This document shows positions 34,265 to 42,095 of a stretch of DNA of 64,000 nt, piece after piece. The number at the start of each line of letters is the position of its first letter. Positions within the stretch are counted from its first letter, which is position 1. The translations under genes and the position numbers were made by a program. Origin of the DNA: Bacteriovoracaceae bacterium (GTDB taxonomy: Bacteria; Bdellovibrionota; Bacteriovoracia; Bacteriovoracales; Bacteriovoracaceae); assembly GCA_016786485.1 (NCBI GenBank), contig JAEUWD010000056.1, positions 1 through 64,000 of the forward strand, written 5' to 3'. The notes beneath the pieces were generated by a model. That model did not search any database, had not been told where the DNA came from, and saw only the letters and a list, made by a program, of their open reading frames with translations.

Positions 34265-34696
34265 TTATAACTGCTCTCTTAATTTTATAAAAGCGTCCAT
34301 GATATCCTCAGGAGAATCCACGCTGGTATTTACTTTCAAATTAATTTTCATATGTTTTTCTAAGTCCACCACCATTGAGTGCTGGTTTAATAAATGTAGT
34401 TCCGCACTCTCAAACCAAATGACTAATTTAGGCTGCGGTAATTGTTCATAAGCGCGAAGAATGACATTAAGTGATTTGAGTGTCACTGAACCAAGAATGA
34501 CCATCAAATCGGCATTACTCACATCGTAATAAAGTTCATCATTATCAATCAGATCAAAGAAATATTTACTGCTTTTAAGCGCTTTAAACTCCGCTAAAAC
34601 TTCCGAAGAACCCACAAGGTATGGTCGCAACTTATAAGATAAGCCGAGTCTTTTAAAAAAGGATAAATGCGGAACTTGGTTATTTGATGATGTCAT
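34265..34696 (-). CDS. NuoB-like protein with no cysteines
   Basis: The 143-aa protein follows NuoB closely through DLMVILGSVTLKSLNVILRAYEQLPQPKLVIW, the core of the 20-kDa complex I subunit. NuoB binds cluster N2 through four Cys (CC, GxCA and PGCPP motifs); here the whole protein has no Cys at all, with ESAEL and DSPEDI where the last two motifs belong. It cannot carry N2. It overlaps the lipoprotein gene upstream by 17 nt and abuts the NuoCD-like gene, so the NuoB/NuoCD interface was probably kept without electron transfer. Confidence 0.8.
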   Translation of the reverse strand: MTSSNNQVPHLSFFKRLGLSYKLRPYLVGSSEVLAEFKALKSSKYFFDLIDNDELYYDVSNADLMVILGSVTLKSLNVILRAYEQLPQPKLVIWFESAELHLLNQHSMVVDLEKHMKINLKVNTSVDSPEDIMDAFIKLREQL

Positions 34697-36131
34697 CTTT
34701 GTCTTTTGCTTTTTTATTTACCAGCGCTTGCGGTAACTTGTTCCAACTTATGTCTTCTGGAAATATATCATAACTCACATTAATTTTTTCGAATTCTTTA
34801 CTCTCACAAGCCAGTTTTTTAGCACTGGTCTTCACAAACGAATAAATTTTGTGGTGTGTGCCAAAAGGCAGTTCATCGTAGGTGATATATCGATAATACT
34901 CTTTCTCAAAGCGCTGCAAGTTTCTAAGAAAAAAGATGGCCTGTGGGAAAGCACTGTCCAACTTTCTTTCATTACAGCGAATAACTTCTTTGTACACACC
35001 ATAAATATTCTTACCATTTTCATCCACTGGATTTGAGCCCCACATTCCATTGTCGCAATTGTAGTAATACCCGAGCTTATATAAATCCATAAAAGCGGCA
35101 ATGTGAGTGAAAAACCAATGACGTTCATAATCAGTATTAATATTAGAGTATTTTACGTATCGAGTGCAGGTTTGAAATTCTTTGGTAAATTTCTGAGCAA
35201 AAAGCTGGAATTGTTTTAAGAAATCTGTGCTTTCTGGATTACCTAATTTTTCCCAAACATGGTCGTAGAGTTTATGGCACGAAAGCTTCATGCGCTTAAG
35301 TTCGTCTTCATGAAATTCATGTCCATGTGAACCAATAAATAACATCGCCTGGTCAGCGCGAATTTCACCCTTATAACGGAAAGCCGGGAAAGCCTTATCG
35401 CCAATATAGTTGCGGCCGCGGCCATTTAAAAAGAAAGCTTTCACCTTCTCCCAATTCACTTTGTTTTTAAGATTCACTAAATCGAAAATATATTGGAAGT
35501 CAGGATCTTTGGCATCGACTGCTACGAGAGTCATTTGCGAAATCCAACTTTTCTGATTTTGACAACTGCCTAACAAACAAACCTGTTCAATAATTCCACC
35601 GACTACGCGAACTTCACTCGAGTTCATATCTTCTGGTTTGGTGTAGCGCTCATCATTACCAAAAACGATAATTTGCTGTGGCTCACCGACCTGATTGATT
35701 ATGCGCGGGACAATTCCCATGGTGTATGGCGGAGTTGTCACTTGGCCTGGAAATTTTTTGTATACGTCATCTTGAGCACAATATCGAATCTCACTATAGA
35801 TTTGCCCTGACAAAGTATCTATGTTGTAACGAATCTTGCTGTCGATAGGCGTGACGGGAATAAAATTCAAACTCGATTGAGCAACATTCACATTCGGATT
35901 TGGGTCAAAAAAGTAATGGGGTAAAACTCCATTGTCTAAACTTTGGGCCGAATAATGAGGACTTCTGTTATTAAACCAGTTGGCCTTCACATTTGAAGTA
36001 TTTTTTCCTGCTTTTACTTCCAAATAATCATGGCGATAAATATCGCTAGAACAAGCTAGTGTAATTAAACACAGCGTCATCAGCGATAACGTCATCAAGG
36101 CTTTGGTTTTAATTGACAGTTTCTTTGCCAA
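34680..36131 (-). CDS. large lipoprotein of unknown function, upstream of NuoB-like gene
   Basis: The 483-aa protein has a lipoprotein signal (LCLITLACSS; Cys ~27). The mature part is rich in Tyr, Phe and His, with several Cys pairs and a LFIGSHGHEFHEDELKRM segment. It has no family I can name. Since it overlaps the NuoB-like gene by 17 nt, it is probably translated from the same mRNA, which is odd for an envelope lipoprotein and cytoplasmic complex I-like subunits. It may be the membrane/periplasmic partner of that assembly. Confidence 0.75.
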   Translation of the reverse strand: MAKKLSIKTKALMTLSLMTLCLITLACSSDIYRHDYLEVKAGKNTSNVKANWFNNRSPHYSAQSLDNGVLPHYFFDPNPNVNVAQSSLNFIPVTPIDSKIRYNIDTLSGQIYSEIRYCAQDDVYKKFPGQVTTPPYTMGIVPRIINQVGEPQQIIVFGNDERYTKPEDMNSSEVRVVGGIIEQVCLLGSCQNQKSWISQMTLVAVDAKDPDFQYIFDLVNLKNKVNWEKVKAFFLNGRGRNYIGDKAFPAFRYKGEIRADQAMLFIGSHGHEFHEDELKRMKLSCHKLYDHVWEKLGNPESTDFLKQFQLFAQKFTKEFQTCTRYVKYSNINTDYERHWFFTHIAAFMDLYKLGYYYNCDNGMWGSNPVDENGKNIYGVYKEVIRCNERKLDSAFPQAIFFLRNLQRFEKEYYRYITYDELPFGTHHKIYSFVKTSAKKLACESKEFEKINVSYDIFPEDISWNKLPQALVNKKAKDKDDIIK

Positions 36132-36159
36132 AGTTCATTATCTCCATACTCAAAAAAGT

Positions 36160-36246
36160 GCCCAGGTGGTGGAATGGTAGACACACAGGATTTAAAATCC
36201 TGCGGACTAAACCTCCGTGCCGGTTCGAGTCCGGCCCCGGGCACCA
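36160..36246 (+). tRNA. tRNA-Leu (anticodon UAA)
   Basis: The 87-nt gene has a class II layout: acceptor stem GCCCAGG/CCCGGGC with one A-C mismatch, D arm, anticodon stem CAGGA/TCCTG around loop TTTAAAA (anticodon UAA), a long variable arm (GCGGACTAAACCTCCGT), T arm GCCGG-TTCGAGT-CCGGC, and an encoded CCA at 36244-36246. It reads UUA/UUG codons. Confidence 0.96.
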
Positions 36247-36319
36247 CATTTCTTTTAATTAAAACTTAAGCCTACATAATTGTCTATTTGGAAATGACTT
36301 AACTCTTTAAAATAACTTG

Positions 36320-36357
36320 AAAAAGCAGGAAAAACTCCTGTTTTTGTTTTTTCCTGC
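36320..36357. terminator. bidirectional terminator between tRNA-Leu and convergent gene
   Basis: Plus strand: CAGGA-AAAAC-TCCTG then TTTTTGTTTTTT ends the tRNA transcript. Minus strand: GCAGGAAAAA pairs with TTTTTCCTGC, followed by TTTTT, and ends the gene at 36438. The two structures use overlapping bases. The rest of the 190-bp gap after the tRNA shows nothing else. Confidence 0.8.
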
Positions 36358-36437
36358 AAAGATAGCGAAAAGTTATAGATGAAGACTACGGCCACCTTTT
36401 ACGTTTTCTCAATAATGGTAATGTCAAAAATTTTAGA

Positions 36438-37523
36438 TTAGTCCATCTGACAAAAACGAAATCCCCACTTGGCCGATTCAACGTATCGACGAACATCGCG
36501 CTCGAAAGCACGGCGAGATTGACTCCAGCTCGTACCTTCTTCCAAATGAGAAACAAAATCTTTGCTCTCGTAAACACTGCCTAAAATAACCGGAATCATT
36601 TCGGCCACAGTTTGACCTTTTGCTCGATAGTAACAAGCAAGAAAAGCCGACATAAAGTTGTGACGATTCCAGTTAGCGAGTGACACCTCACCTATATAAA
36701 GTTGATGTCCACGAGTTAAACGCTTGAAGCCAGATTTTTTTCTTTTGAGATTCATGTATTCTTCAAAAACAAAACTACCACTTCGCCCTTCATTAAGTGA
36801 ACGTTGAAGATAATAAAAATAAAAATCATCGACAAAGCCAATATTATTGTGAGCAGCGCTGTAGAAAAAATTAAGTGCCGCTAAGAAATCCTGGGCTTTG
36901 CCTTTTGGAAAAACAGCTTTGTAGACTTGCCATAAATCAACTTTAGATTTTTCAGGAAGTTCTGATAGCCGTGTGAGAAACATTTGCAAACGAATTTGTT
37001 CCATATCCTGAGACTGATAGAGCAGCGATGAAACGAGCTCTCCACCTGCTGCGCAAGGATTAGCATCAAGTTTTTCAACCCACGGAGCAAGAAGCTGAAC
37101 ATGCGCACAGAAAGGTTTCATATCGCTTAATATTTCATTCATGATTTTTATGCAACTATAGGCCAATGGTAAGGGTGAAAGCATGCAGTGAAAATTGGCG
37201 AGATAAGAAAGGCGCTTAAATAAATATTCACGTTTTCCACGTAACGCTTCGAGACCTGATTTTTTATCATCAGACTTATTCTGGGAAATATGCTCAAGTT
37301 GTTTAACCACAGCTGAGACATAACTTGAAATGGGTCCATTGGATTTATAATCCAATTCATCTGACCAGGGAGAAAAAGTTTTATAAATAACTTTCGCCTG
37401 AAATTCGCGAATATCACTGAGTGGAATTTGTTTTTGAGCAAATGCCGAAAATGACAAAAGGGAGCACCAAAGTGCTCCCTTTATGAAGGTAAAAATTTTT
37501 ATTCTAGTAATCACCAGATTCAT
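36438..37523 (-). CDS. exported protein of unknown function
   Basis: The ~361-aa protein has a signal peptide (GALWCSLLSFSAFAQ) and a helical mature domain with paired Cys (CMLSPLPLAYSC, CAHV...CAAGG). No family is recognised. The likely start is ATG 37523, inside the end of the upstream gene (20-nt overlap). The DNA coding for the signal peptide forms a strong terminator-like hairpin (37457-37482), so expression may depend on read-through from the upstream gene. Confidence 0.68.
   Translation of the reverse strand: MNLVITRIKIFTFIKGALWCSLLSFSAFAQKQIPLSDIREFQAKVIYKTFSPWSDELDYKSNGPISSYVSAVVKQLEHISQNKSDDKKSGLEALRGKREYLFKRLSYLANFHCMLSPLPLAYSCIKIMNEILSDMKPFCAHVQLLAPWVEKLDANPCAAGGELVSSLLYQSQDMEQIRLQMFLTRLSELPEKSKVDLWQVYKAVFPKGKAQDFLAALNFFYSAAHNNIGFVDDFYFYYLQRSLNEGRSGSFVFEEYMNLKRKKSGFKRLTRGHQLYIGEVSLANWNRHNFMSAFLACYYRAKGQTVAEMIPVILGSVYESKDFVSHLEEGTSWSQSRRAFERDVRRYVESAKWGFRFCQMD
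37457..37482 (-). terminator. terminator-like hairpin inside signal-peptide codons
   Basis: Perfect 11-bp stem AAAGGGAGCAC / GTGCTCCCTTT with a 4-nt loop, followed on the minus strand by TGTCATTTT. It lies 22 nt after the stop of the gene at 37504 but within the 5' coding region of the next gene. Confidence 0.7.
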
Positions 37524-38256
37524 CTGAACCACCAGTATCTGGGCGAGGAGTGCCACAGTAACTAGGTTTCATGACAAAACTTTCTGAACCAAAAGAGCCG
37601 TACACAGTGAAACTTAAACCTGAGCAAGTTTCAGACGCACGAACAGCATCAGCATTTGGAGTGAAGTTACCTTCACCATTTTGCAATTGATAAGATTTAC
37701 TTGTGTATGCAAATTGAACTGTATCGCAAAGAACGGCATCATCGAAATCAATACGATAAACGTTTTCACAGTTAACTGACTGTTGAGTCAATTTTAAGTA
37801 AGCCTGCCCGCCACAAGTTGGAAGGTAAACATTTTGAATTGTTCTAACGGCTGAAGTTTCGCAAGTGCGTGGTGGCGGATTTCTGTCGCGATCATTTGAA
37901 CCGCCGCCTGAACGTTGATAAAGATTTTCATAAATTTTTGAAGTACGAACTTCGTGCTGGCCATTGCCATTGTAGTTAAGAATTTTAACAACAACTTGGT
38001 CACGATTATTTAGACCGTAAACAGTGTTAGTCACGCTGCCTGAATTCGTTTGAGCATCAAACTTAAATTTTGGCTTTGACTGACCACCATCTTCATCGAC
38101 TGCAGCTACATAGTAGTTAACAGTGTGTGTTCCACCTTTAACTCCACTGATAATAACCTTAACGTTTCCACCTGCTTCGCCTCTAAACTCAACGTTTTGA
38201 GCAAATGCCGTAGAAAAAGAAATGATCATGAAAATAAAAAGACTCATCAATTTCAT
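37504..38256 (-). CDS. exported beta-rich protein of unknown function
   Basis: The ~250-aa protein has a signal peptide (MIISFSTAFAQ), then a beta-rich domain with fibronectin-like wording (VKVIISGVKGGTHTVNYYVAAVDEDGG), a Gly/Asp/Arg/Pro linker near ~120 (GGGSNDRDRNPPP), and a C-terminal domain with six Cys. The ATG at 38256 has GGGGG five nt upstream; the longer frame to 38289 is not needed. A sigma-70 promoter lies at 38299-38326. Surface or periplasmic binding is plausible; there is no named family. Confidence 0.72.
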   Translation of the reverse strand: MKLMSLFIFMIISFSTAFAQNVEFRGEAGGNVKVIISGVKGGTHTVNYYVAAVDEDGGQSKPKFKFDAQTNSGSVTNTVYGLNNRDQVVVKILNYNGNGQHEVRTSKIYENLYQRSGGGSNDRDRNPPPRTCETSAVRTIQNVYLPTCGGQAYLKLTQQSVNCENVYRIDFDDAVLCDTVQFAYTSKSYQLQNGEGNFTPNADAVRASETCSGLSFTVYGSFGSESFVMKPSYCGTPRPDTGGSDESGDY

Positions 38257-38298
38257 ATTTTCCCCCGAGAATTGATTGCTTGATTGCAATGTGAAGCT

Positions 38299-38326
38299 AT
38301 TTTATGAAGTGCGTACGAGTGTGCAA
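38299..38326 (-). promoter_or_regulatory. sigma-70-type promoter
   Basis: On the minus strand TTGCAC (38321-38326), 16-bp spacer, TAAAAT (38299-38304); predicted start about 36 nt before the ATG at 38256. Confidence 0.55.
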
Positions 38327-38410
38327 TAAATTCTTGTTTTTGCGTGAAGCCATTCACAACCAATTCTGACAAAAAATAACATTCATCAAAATTGAAACCA
38401 GTAAGAAGAT

Positions 38411-39193
38411 TTAAGGTAGATATTTCATTGCGCGTGGAATTTGCGCCCTCAGTTTTCTTATTCTTGTTGTATCAGAAGGATGTGTTGATAAAAGTTGAGG
38501 AACTTTACTTTTGCCCTGCGCACTCATGCGCTCCCAAAATCTTGGTGCTTCGCGTGGGTCATATCCCGCCATCGCCATAAAAATAAGCCCCATCTCATCC
38601 GCTTCCGATTCATGTAAGCGACTATATGGAAGAATACCAGCTACAGTAGTGAAACCAATCGCACCCATTTGCACCATTTGACGAACTCTTTCTGATTCTT
38701 TTTGTGTCAATGCTCCTGCACCCAAAACTATGCCTTGTTGAATCAATCCATGACTCACACGCTCATTTCCGTGACCTGCGATGGCGTGCGCGACTTCATG
38801 ACCCATGACCACCGCCACTCCCGTTTCATCTTCACAAATTTTCATGATGCCTTCATAGAAAGCGACTTTGCCTCCTGGCATCGCCCAAGCATTCACTGTT
38901 GGTTCGGCCAGTAAATTAAATTCCCAGTGATAATCTTTCACTAATTCACTTTGACCTTGGGACTTGAGATAACCTTCCACCGCATTTTTAATTCTTTCAC
39001 CAACTCGCTTTACCATGGCAGTTTGCTGAGTATTGGTGGAAATTTTTGTTTTTTTTAAAACATTGCTATATTCAGCTGTGGCCGACGAAATTAATTGAGA
39101 CTCTGGAACTAGCTTGAGTTGATTTCTTCCCGTCAACGGAGCTGACGCGCAAGCTGTGAGCACTAAAATTATTAACGAATTTAAAAAGCGCAT
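38411..39193 (-). CDS. M48-family metallopeptidase, lipoprotein
   Basis: The 260-aa protein has a lipoprotein signal (LVLTACAS, Cys ~15) and an M48 zinc site: MGHEVAHAIAGHGNER (HExxH), with a downstream ESEADEMGLIFMAMAGYDP motif giving the third ligand Glu. It resembles LoiP/YcaL-type outer-membrane peptidases that degrade misassembled envelope proteins. The short HPSDTTRIRKL motif near the C-terminus is also typical. The DksA-like gene just upstream ends 10 nt before its start. Confidence 0.9.
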   Translation of the reverse strand: MRFLNSLIILVLTACASAPLTGRNQLKLVPESQLISSATAEYSNVLKKTKISTNTQQTAMVKRVGERIKNAVEGYLKSQGQSELVKDYHWEFNLLAEPTVNAWAMPGGKVAFYEGIMKICEDETGVAVVMGHEVAHAIAGHGNERVSHGLIQQGIVLGAGALTQKESERVRQMVQMGAIGFTTVAGILPYSRLHESEADEMGLIFMAMAGYDPREAPRFWERMSAQGKSKVPQLLSTHPSDTTRIRKLRAQIPRAMKYLP

Positions 39194-39203
39194 TCAATGA
39201 TTT

Positions 39204-39638
39204 TTAACTTCTAGCAAAGTTAAGCGTCTTACCAAGCGATTTCGATTTTTTATGATGAATGCTGTGTAATTCTTCTTTCTCTGATTCTTCTTTGCAACCA
39301 ATACACATCTCACTTGTAGGACGCGCTCTTAGTCTTTCAAAAGAAATTCCACAACCACATTCTTCGCAAATTCCATATTCATCATTTTCAAATTTTGTTA
39401 GGGCCTTAATAATTTTTTTAAGATAAATCGCTTCGCGATTTGTGAAACGCATATCCGTGGTAATCAAGATAGCATCATTAGCAGCATCGACATCATCTTT
39501 AATTTCGACTCTTGATTCCAAATATTCACGTTTCTTTTCTTTGAAATTTTCTTTAATTCTTTCTGAATCAGTAAGAAGCTTATCCTTCAGAATACTAATT
39601 TGGCTCTTCGTTAAGCCTGTGGTTGTTTTTGAACCCAT
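39204..39638 (-). CDS. DksA/TraR-type C4 zinc-finger protein, second copy
   Basis: The 144-aa protein has a helical N-terminal region and the zinc finger CEEC-x17-CIGC with ERLRARPTSEMCIGCKEE, closely parallel to the protein at 19076. The start is set at 39638 (MGSKTTTG) by GAGG 8 nt upstream; the frame continues to 39707. Unlike its paralogue it has no structured GGA leader. It probably acts on RNA polymerase. It lies between nqrE and the M48 gene on the same strand. Confidence 0.85.
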   Translation of the reverse strand: MGSKTTTGLTKSQISILKDKLLTDSERIKENFKEKKREYLESRVEIKDDVDAANDAILITTDMRFTNREAIYLKKIIKALTKFENDEYGICEECGCGISFERLRARPTSEMCIGCKEESEKEELHSIHHKKSKSLGKTLNFARS

Positions 39639-39801
39639 ACTCCATACCTCTTTCTCTGATAAATGTTTGTACTGAATAGTGTAATGAAACTGGAAAATGG
39701 ATGACAATCAAAAAAAGATCGAATGAAAGAAGATGTTAGAAGCTTAACACGTTCCTAACATTCAAAAAATACTACCGTGCTGAATCTGGAATTTTATTTT
39801 T

Positions 39802-40410
39802 TTAAATTTTCAGAGAGGAAAAACTCAAAAAGACCATCGCTAATATTCCGATCGTCATGAAAAAAATTCCTAAACCGTTAAGTGATTCGGGAATGTCAGA
39901 ATACTCCATACGGTTACGAAGTCCTGCAATAACCATAATCATAAATAAAAAACCTAATCCACTGCCAACTCCAAAAATAGTTGACTCAAGTACCAAATAA
40001 TTATTCTGCTCAGCTAAAAGTGCAGCACACAAAATGGCGCTGTTTAAAATTGCCAAAGGATAAAAATTTTCCACCGTGCTCAAATCCATAAAATCAAGCT
40101 TAGTTAAAACAAGCTCAATCAATTTCATTACTGCTGCAATTGTACCGAAATAAAGAAAATATTTAAGGATTGAGAGATCCAAACCATGATATCCGACCCA
40201 TGCTAACGCATCTGGCTTGATCACATAGTGATAAAGAACTGAGTTAATTATAGTGGATAAAGTCACAGAAAGAAAAATAACCAAGCCAAACCAAAAGGCC
40301 ATGCGAATTCTCTCAGAGAATTTAAAAACGGAATATAAACCAAGGCCTAAGGCGACAATGACATTTTGATTAAATAAAGCTTTGTAAAAAATGGCTAAAT
40401 AATGTTCCAT
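39802..40410 (-). CDS. NqrE-like subunit lacking cluster cysteines
   Basis: The 202-aa protein has six membrane helices and matches NqrE from MEHYLAIFYKALFNQN through VIKPDALAW, GFGSGLGFLF-like wording (FGVGSGLGFLFMIMVIAGLR) and YSDIPESLNGLGI. In NqrE, Cys26 and Cys120 bind the intramembrane [2Fe-2S] cluster. Here the aligned residues are Tyr26 and Ser124 (LNSAILC). The adjacent Cys128 is out of register. It is last in the nqrA-B-D-E run, 3 nt after nqrD. Confidence 0.88.
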   Translation of the reverse strand: MEHYLAIFYKALFNQNVIVALGLGLYSVFKFSERIRMAFWFGLVIFLSVTLSTIINSVLYHYVIKPDALAWVGYHGLDLSILKYFLYFGTIAAVMKLIELVLTKLDFMDLSTVENFYPLAILNSAILCAALLAEQNNYLVLESTIFGVGSGLGFLFMIMVIAGLRNRMEYSDIPESLNGLGIFFMTIGILAMVFLSFSSLKI

Positions 40411-40413
40411 ACT

Positions 40414-40998
40414 TTATTCCTTGGTCAAAACTGTATTTTTATAATGTTGAATAACCCAAATCACCGAACCGATTAGAAGAAAACCGCATGATGGGAGGAG
40501 AAAGAAATTATTTGTTTTCGACATCTCCCAAAGTTGATTGCCAAAAATAGTACCATCGTAAAAGAATTCACGAATCAATGAAATAAGAATCAAAATAACT
40601 GAATACGAAAGAGCATTTAAAAAACCAATCCCTAAACTTAACCAAGGCCGATTCACTCTAGCAAAGCTAAAAGCATTTCCGACAATGAGAGTATTAAGGG
40701 CGGTAATGCCCACCATCCACTTTAATCCATTGTGAATTTCAGGGTAGTACATAGTTAAAAGGTAATCGATTAGAGTCATTAAACTTAAAGTAAATACTAG
40801 AACTAAAATGAGAAATGTTTGTAGTTTTACTTTTTCACGAACGAGACTCATAAAAAAGTTGCAGAGAGATGAAGTCGCGATCACGATGAGACAAAGAGGT
40901 AAAATCGCTTCAACACTGGTCGCAAAGAAAATGGCCGAACAAACAGCAAACACCTGATAAACTAAAAGTTCATTTAATATAATTTGAAATGTTTTCAT
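40414..40998 (-). CDS. NqrD-like subunit with one cluster cysteine lost
   Basis: The 194-aa protein has six membrane helices and NqrD wording (QVFAVCSAIFFATSVEAI, SNFF-type NFFMSLVRE, ILILISLIREFF...GTIFG). NqrD contributes two Cys to the shared [2Fe-2S] cluster. The first (C20 in AVCSAI) is kept; the second, in TNCIVMG of ordinary NqrD, is Thr103 (LNTLIVG). It overlaps nqrB by ATGA, leaving no room for nqrC, which lies between nqrB and nqrD in canonical operons. Confidence 0.88.
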   Translation of the reverse strand: MKTFQIILNELLVYQVFAVCSAIFFATSVEAILPLCLIVIATSSLCNFFMSLVREKVKLQTFLILVLVFTLSLMTLIDYLLTMYYPEIHNGLKWMVGITALNTLIVGNAFSFARVNRPWLSLGIGFLNALSYSVILILISLIREFFYDGTIFGNQLWEMSKTNNFFLLPSCGFLLIGSVIWVIQHYKNTVLTKE

Positions 40999-42095
40999 AA
41001 ATTACTCAGCTCTCTCTTTTGTCGACGATAAATATTACTCTTCACAACTAAATGATCAATTAATGGGGCCATAGCATTCATCACCAAAATCGCTAACATC
41101 CAAAATGCTGTTGATTCGGGATTCATCACTCGGAAGATAACACCTAGTATTCCAATGAAGAAACCATAATAGTACTTACCCATTTCTGTCGTAGTGGCAC
41201 TAATCGGATCAGTGGCGAGGAAAACACAGGCAAAAGCAAAACCACCTGTCATTAAATGCCATTCAGGCGTTAAACCAAAAAGTGGATTGATTCCTGCACC
41301 AATCATATTAAAAACGGAAGATGAAAAAAACATACCAATCAGCATCGAGAACATAATTTTCCAGGAAGCTAGACCTGAAATCAGCAATACTACCGCACCT
41401 ACCAAACAAGCAAAAAATGAGGTTGTGCCTAATTGGCCAGGGATGGTTCCCCAGAAAGCTTGCTCAAGCGTAAAGTTCAAATTATTGGCATCAAAAGTAT
41501 TAATAGCTTGAGGATAAGCATAATATAAAAAGGCCATGCCTACTAAAGCCGGATTAAAAAGATTACGGCCAGTGCCTCCATAAATTTCTTTTCCAATCAC
41601 AATCGCAAATGAAATACCGAGTGCCACTTGCCAAAGGGAAATAGAAGCTGGCATTAATAATGAAAAAATTAAGCCTGTCACGAAAAGACCTTCACTAATT
41701 TTTTTTCTTCTCATGATGGCAAAAAATAATTCCCACGCTCCCCCTACCAACATGCTGGTAAGATAAACAGGTACAAAAAAAAGTAGGCCATAAATAAAAC
41801 TCGACCAAAAAGAAGTTTGACCTAAAGAAAATCCTAATAAATCAAAAAGAGCTGAGCGCCAAGTTTCAACACCCTCTAAGGTATGATTGATGTGAGCTTG
41901 ATAACCAGTGTTATAACAGGCCATAATAACAACCGGGACTAAGGACAATTCGACAATAAACATGACTCGTCTTAAATCAAGACAATCACGAATATGAGTA
42001 TCCGATTTAGTTTCGTCATTTCGACAAAAAATTAACTCATTGATGGTATTAGAAATATAATTTTTATTTTGCTCATAAAATTTTAAGAGAAACAT
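40995..42095 (-). CDS. NqrB-like subunit without the FMN-threonine segment
   Basis: The 366-aa protein keeps NqrB features: WELFFAIMRRKKISEGLFVTG, LWQVALGISFAIVIGKE, GGTGRNLFNPALVG, GGFAFACVFLATDPISA. In canonical NqrB (~410 aa) about 60 residues, including the SGAT threonine that binds FMN covalently, lie between FFAYP and the IGNIPG motif. Here YYAYP (191-195) and GTIPG (216-220) are only 20 residues apart and no SGAT exists. The start overlaps the nqrA stop by one base and the end overlaps nqrD by ATGA. Confidence 0.88.
   Translation of the reverse strand: MFLLKFYEQNKNYISNTINELIFCRNDETKSDTHIRDCLDLRRVMFIVELSLVPVVIMACYNTGYQAHINHTLEGVETWRSALFDLLGFSLGQTSFWSSFIYGLLFFVPVYLTSMLVGGAWELFFAIMRRKKISEGLFVTGLIFSLLMPASISLWQVALGISFAIVIGKEIYGGTGRNLFNPALVGMAFLYYAYPQAINTFDANNLNFTLEQAFWGTIPGQLGTTSFFACLVGAVVLLISGLASWKIMFSMLIGMFFSSSVFNMIGAGINPLFGLTPEWHLMTGGFAFACVFLATDPISATTTEMGKYYYGFFIGILGVIFRVMNPESTAFWMLAILVMNAMAPLIDHLVVKSNIYRRQKRELSNL

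Noticed and set aside
40414-42095. Rnf rather than Nqr identity for the membrane subunits
   Set aside because: NqrA and NqrB wording (IKKGLDIPI; GGTGRNLFNPALVG) and A-B order are Nqr-specific; no RnfB/C/G genes are present.
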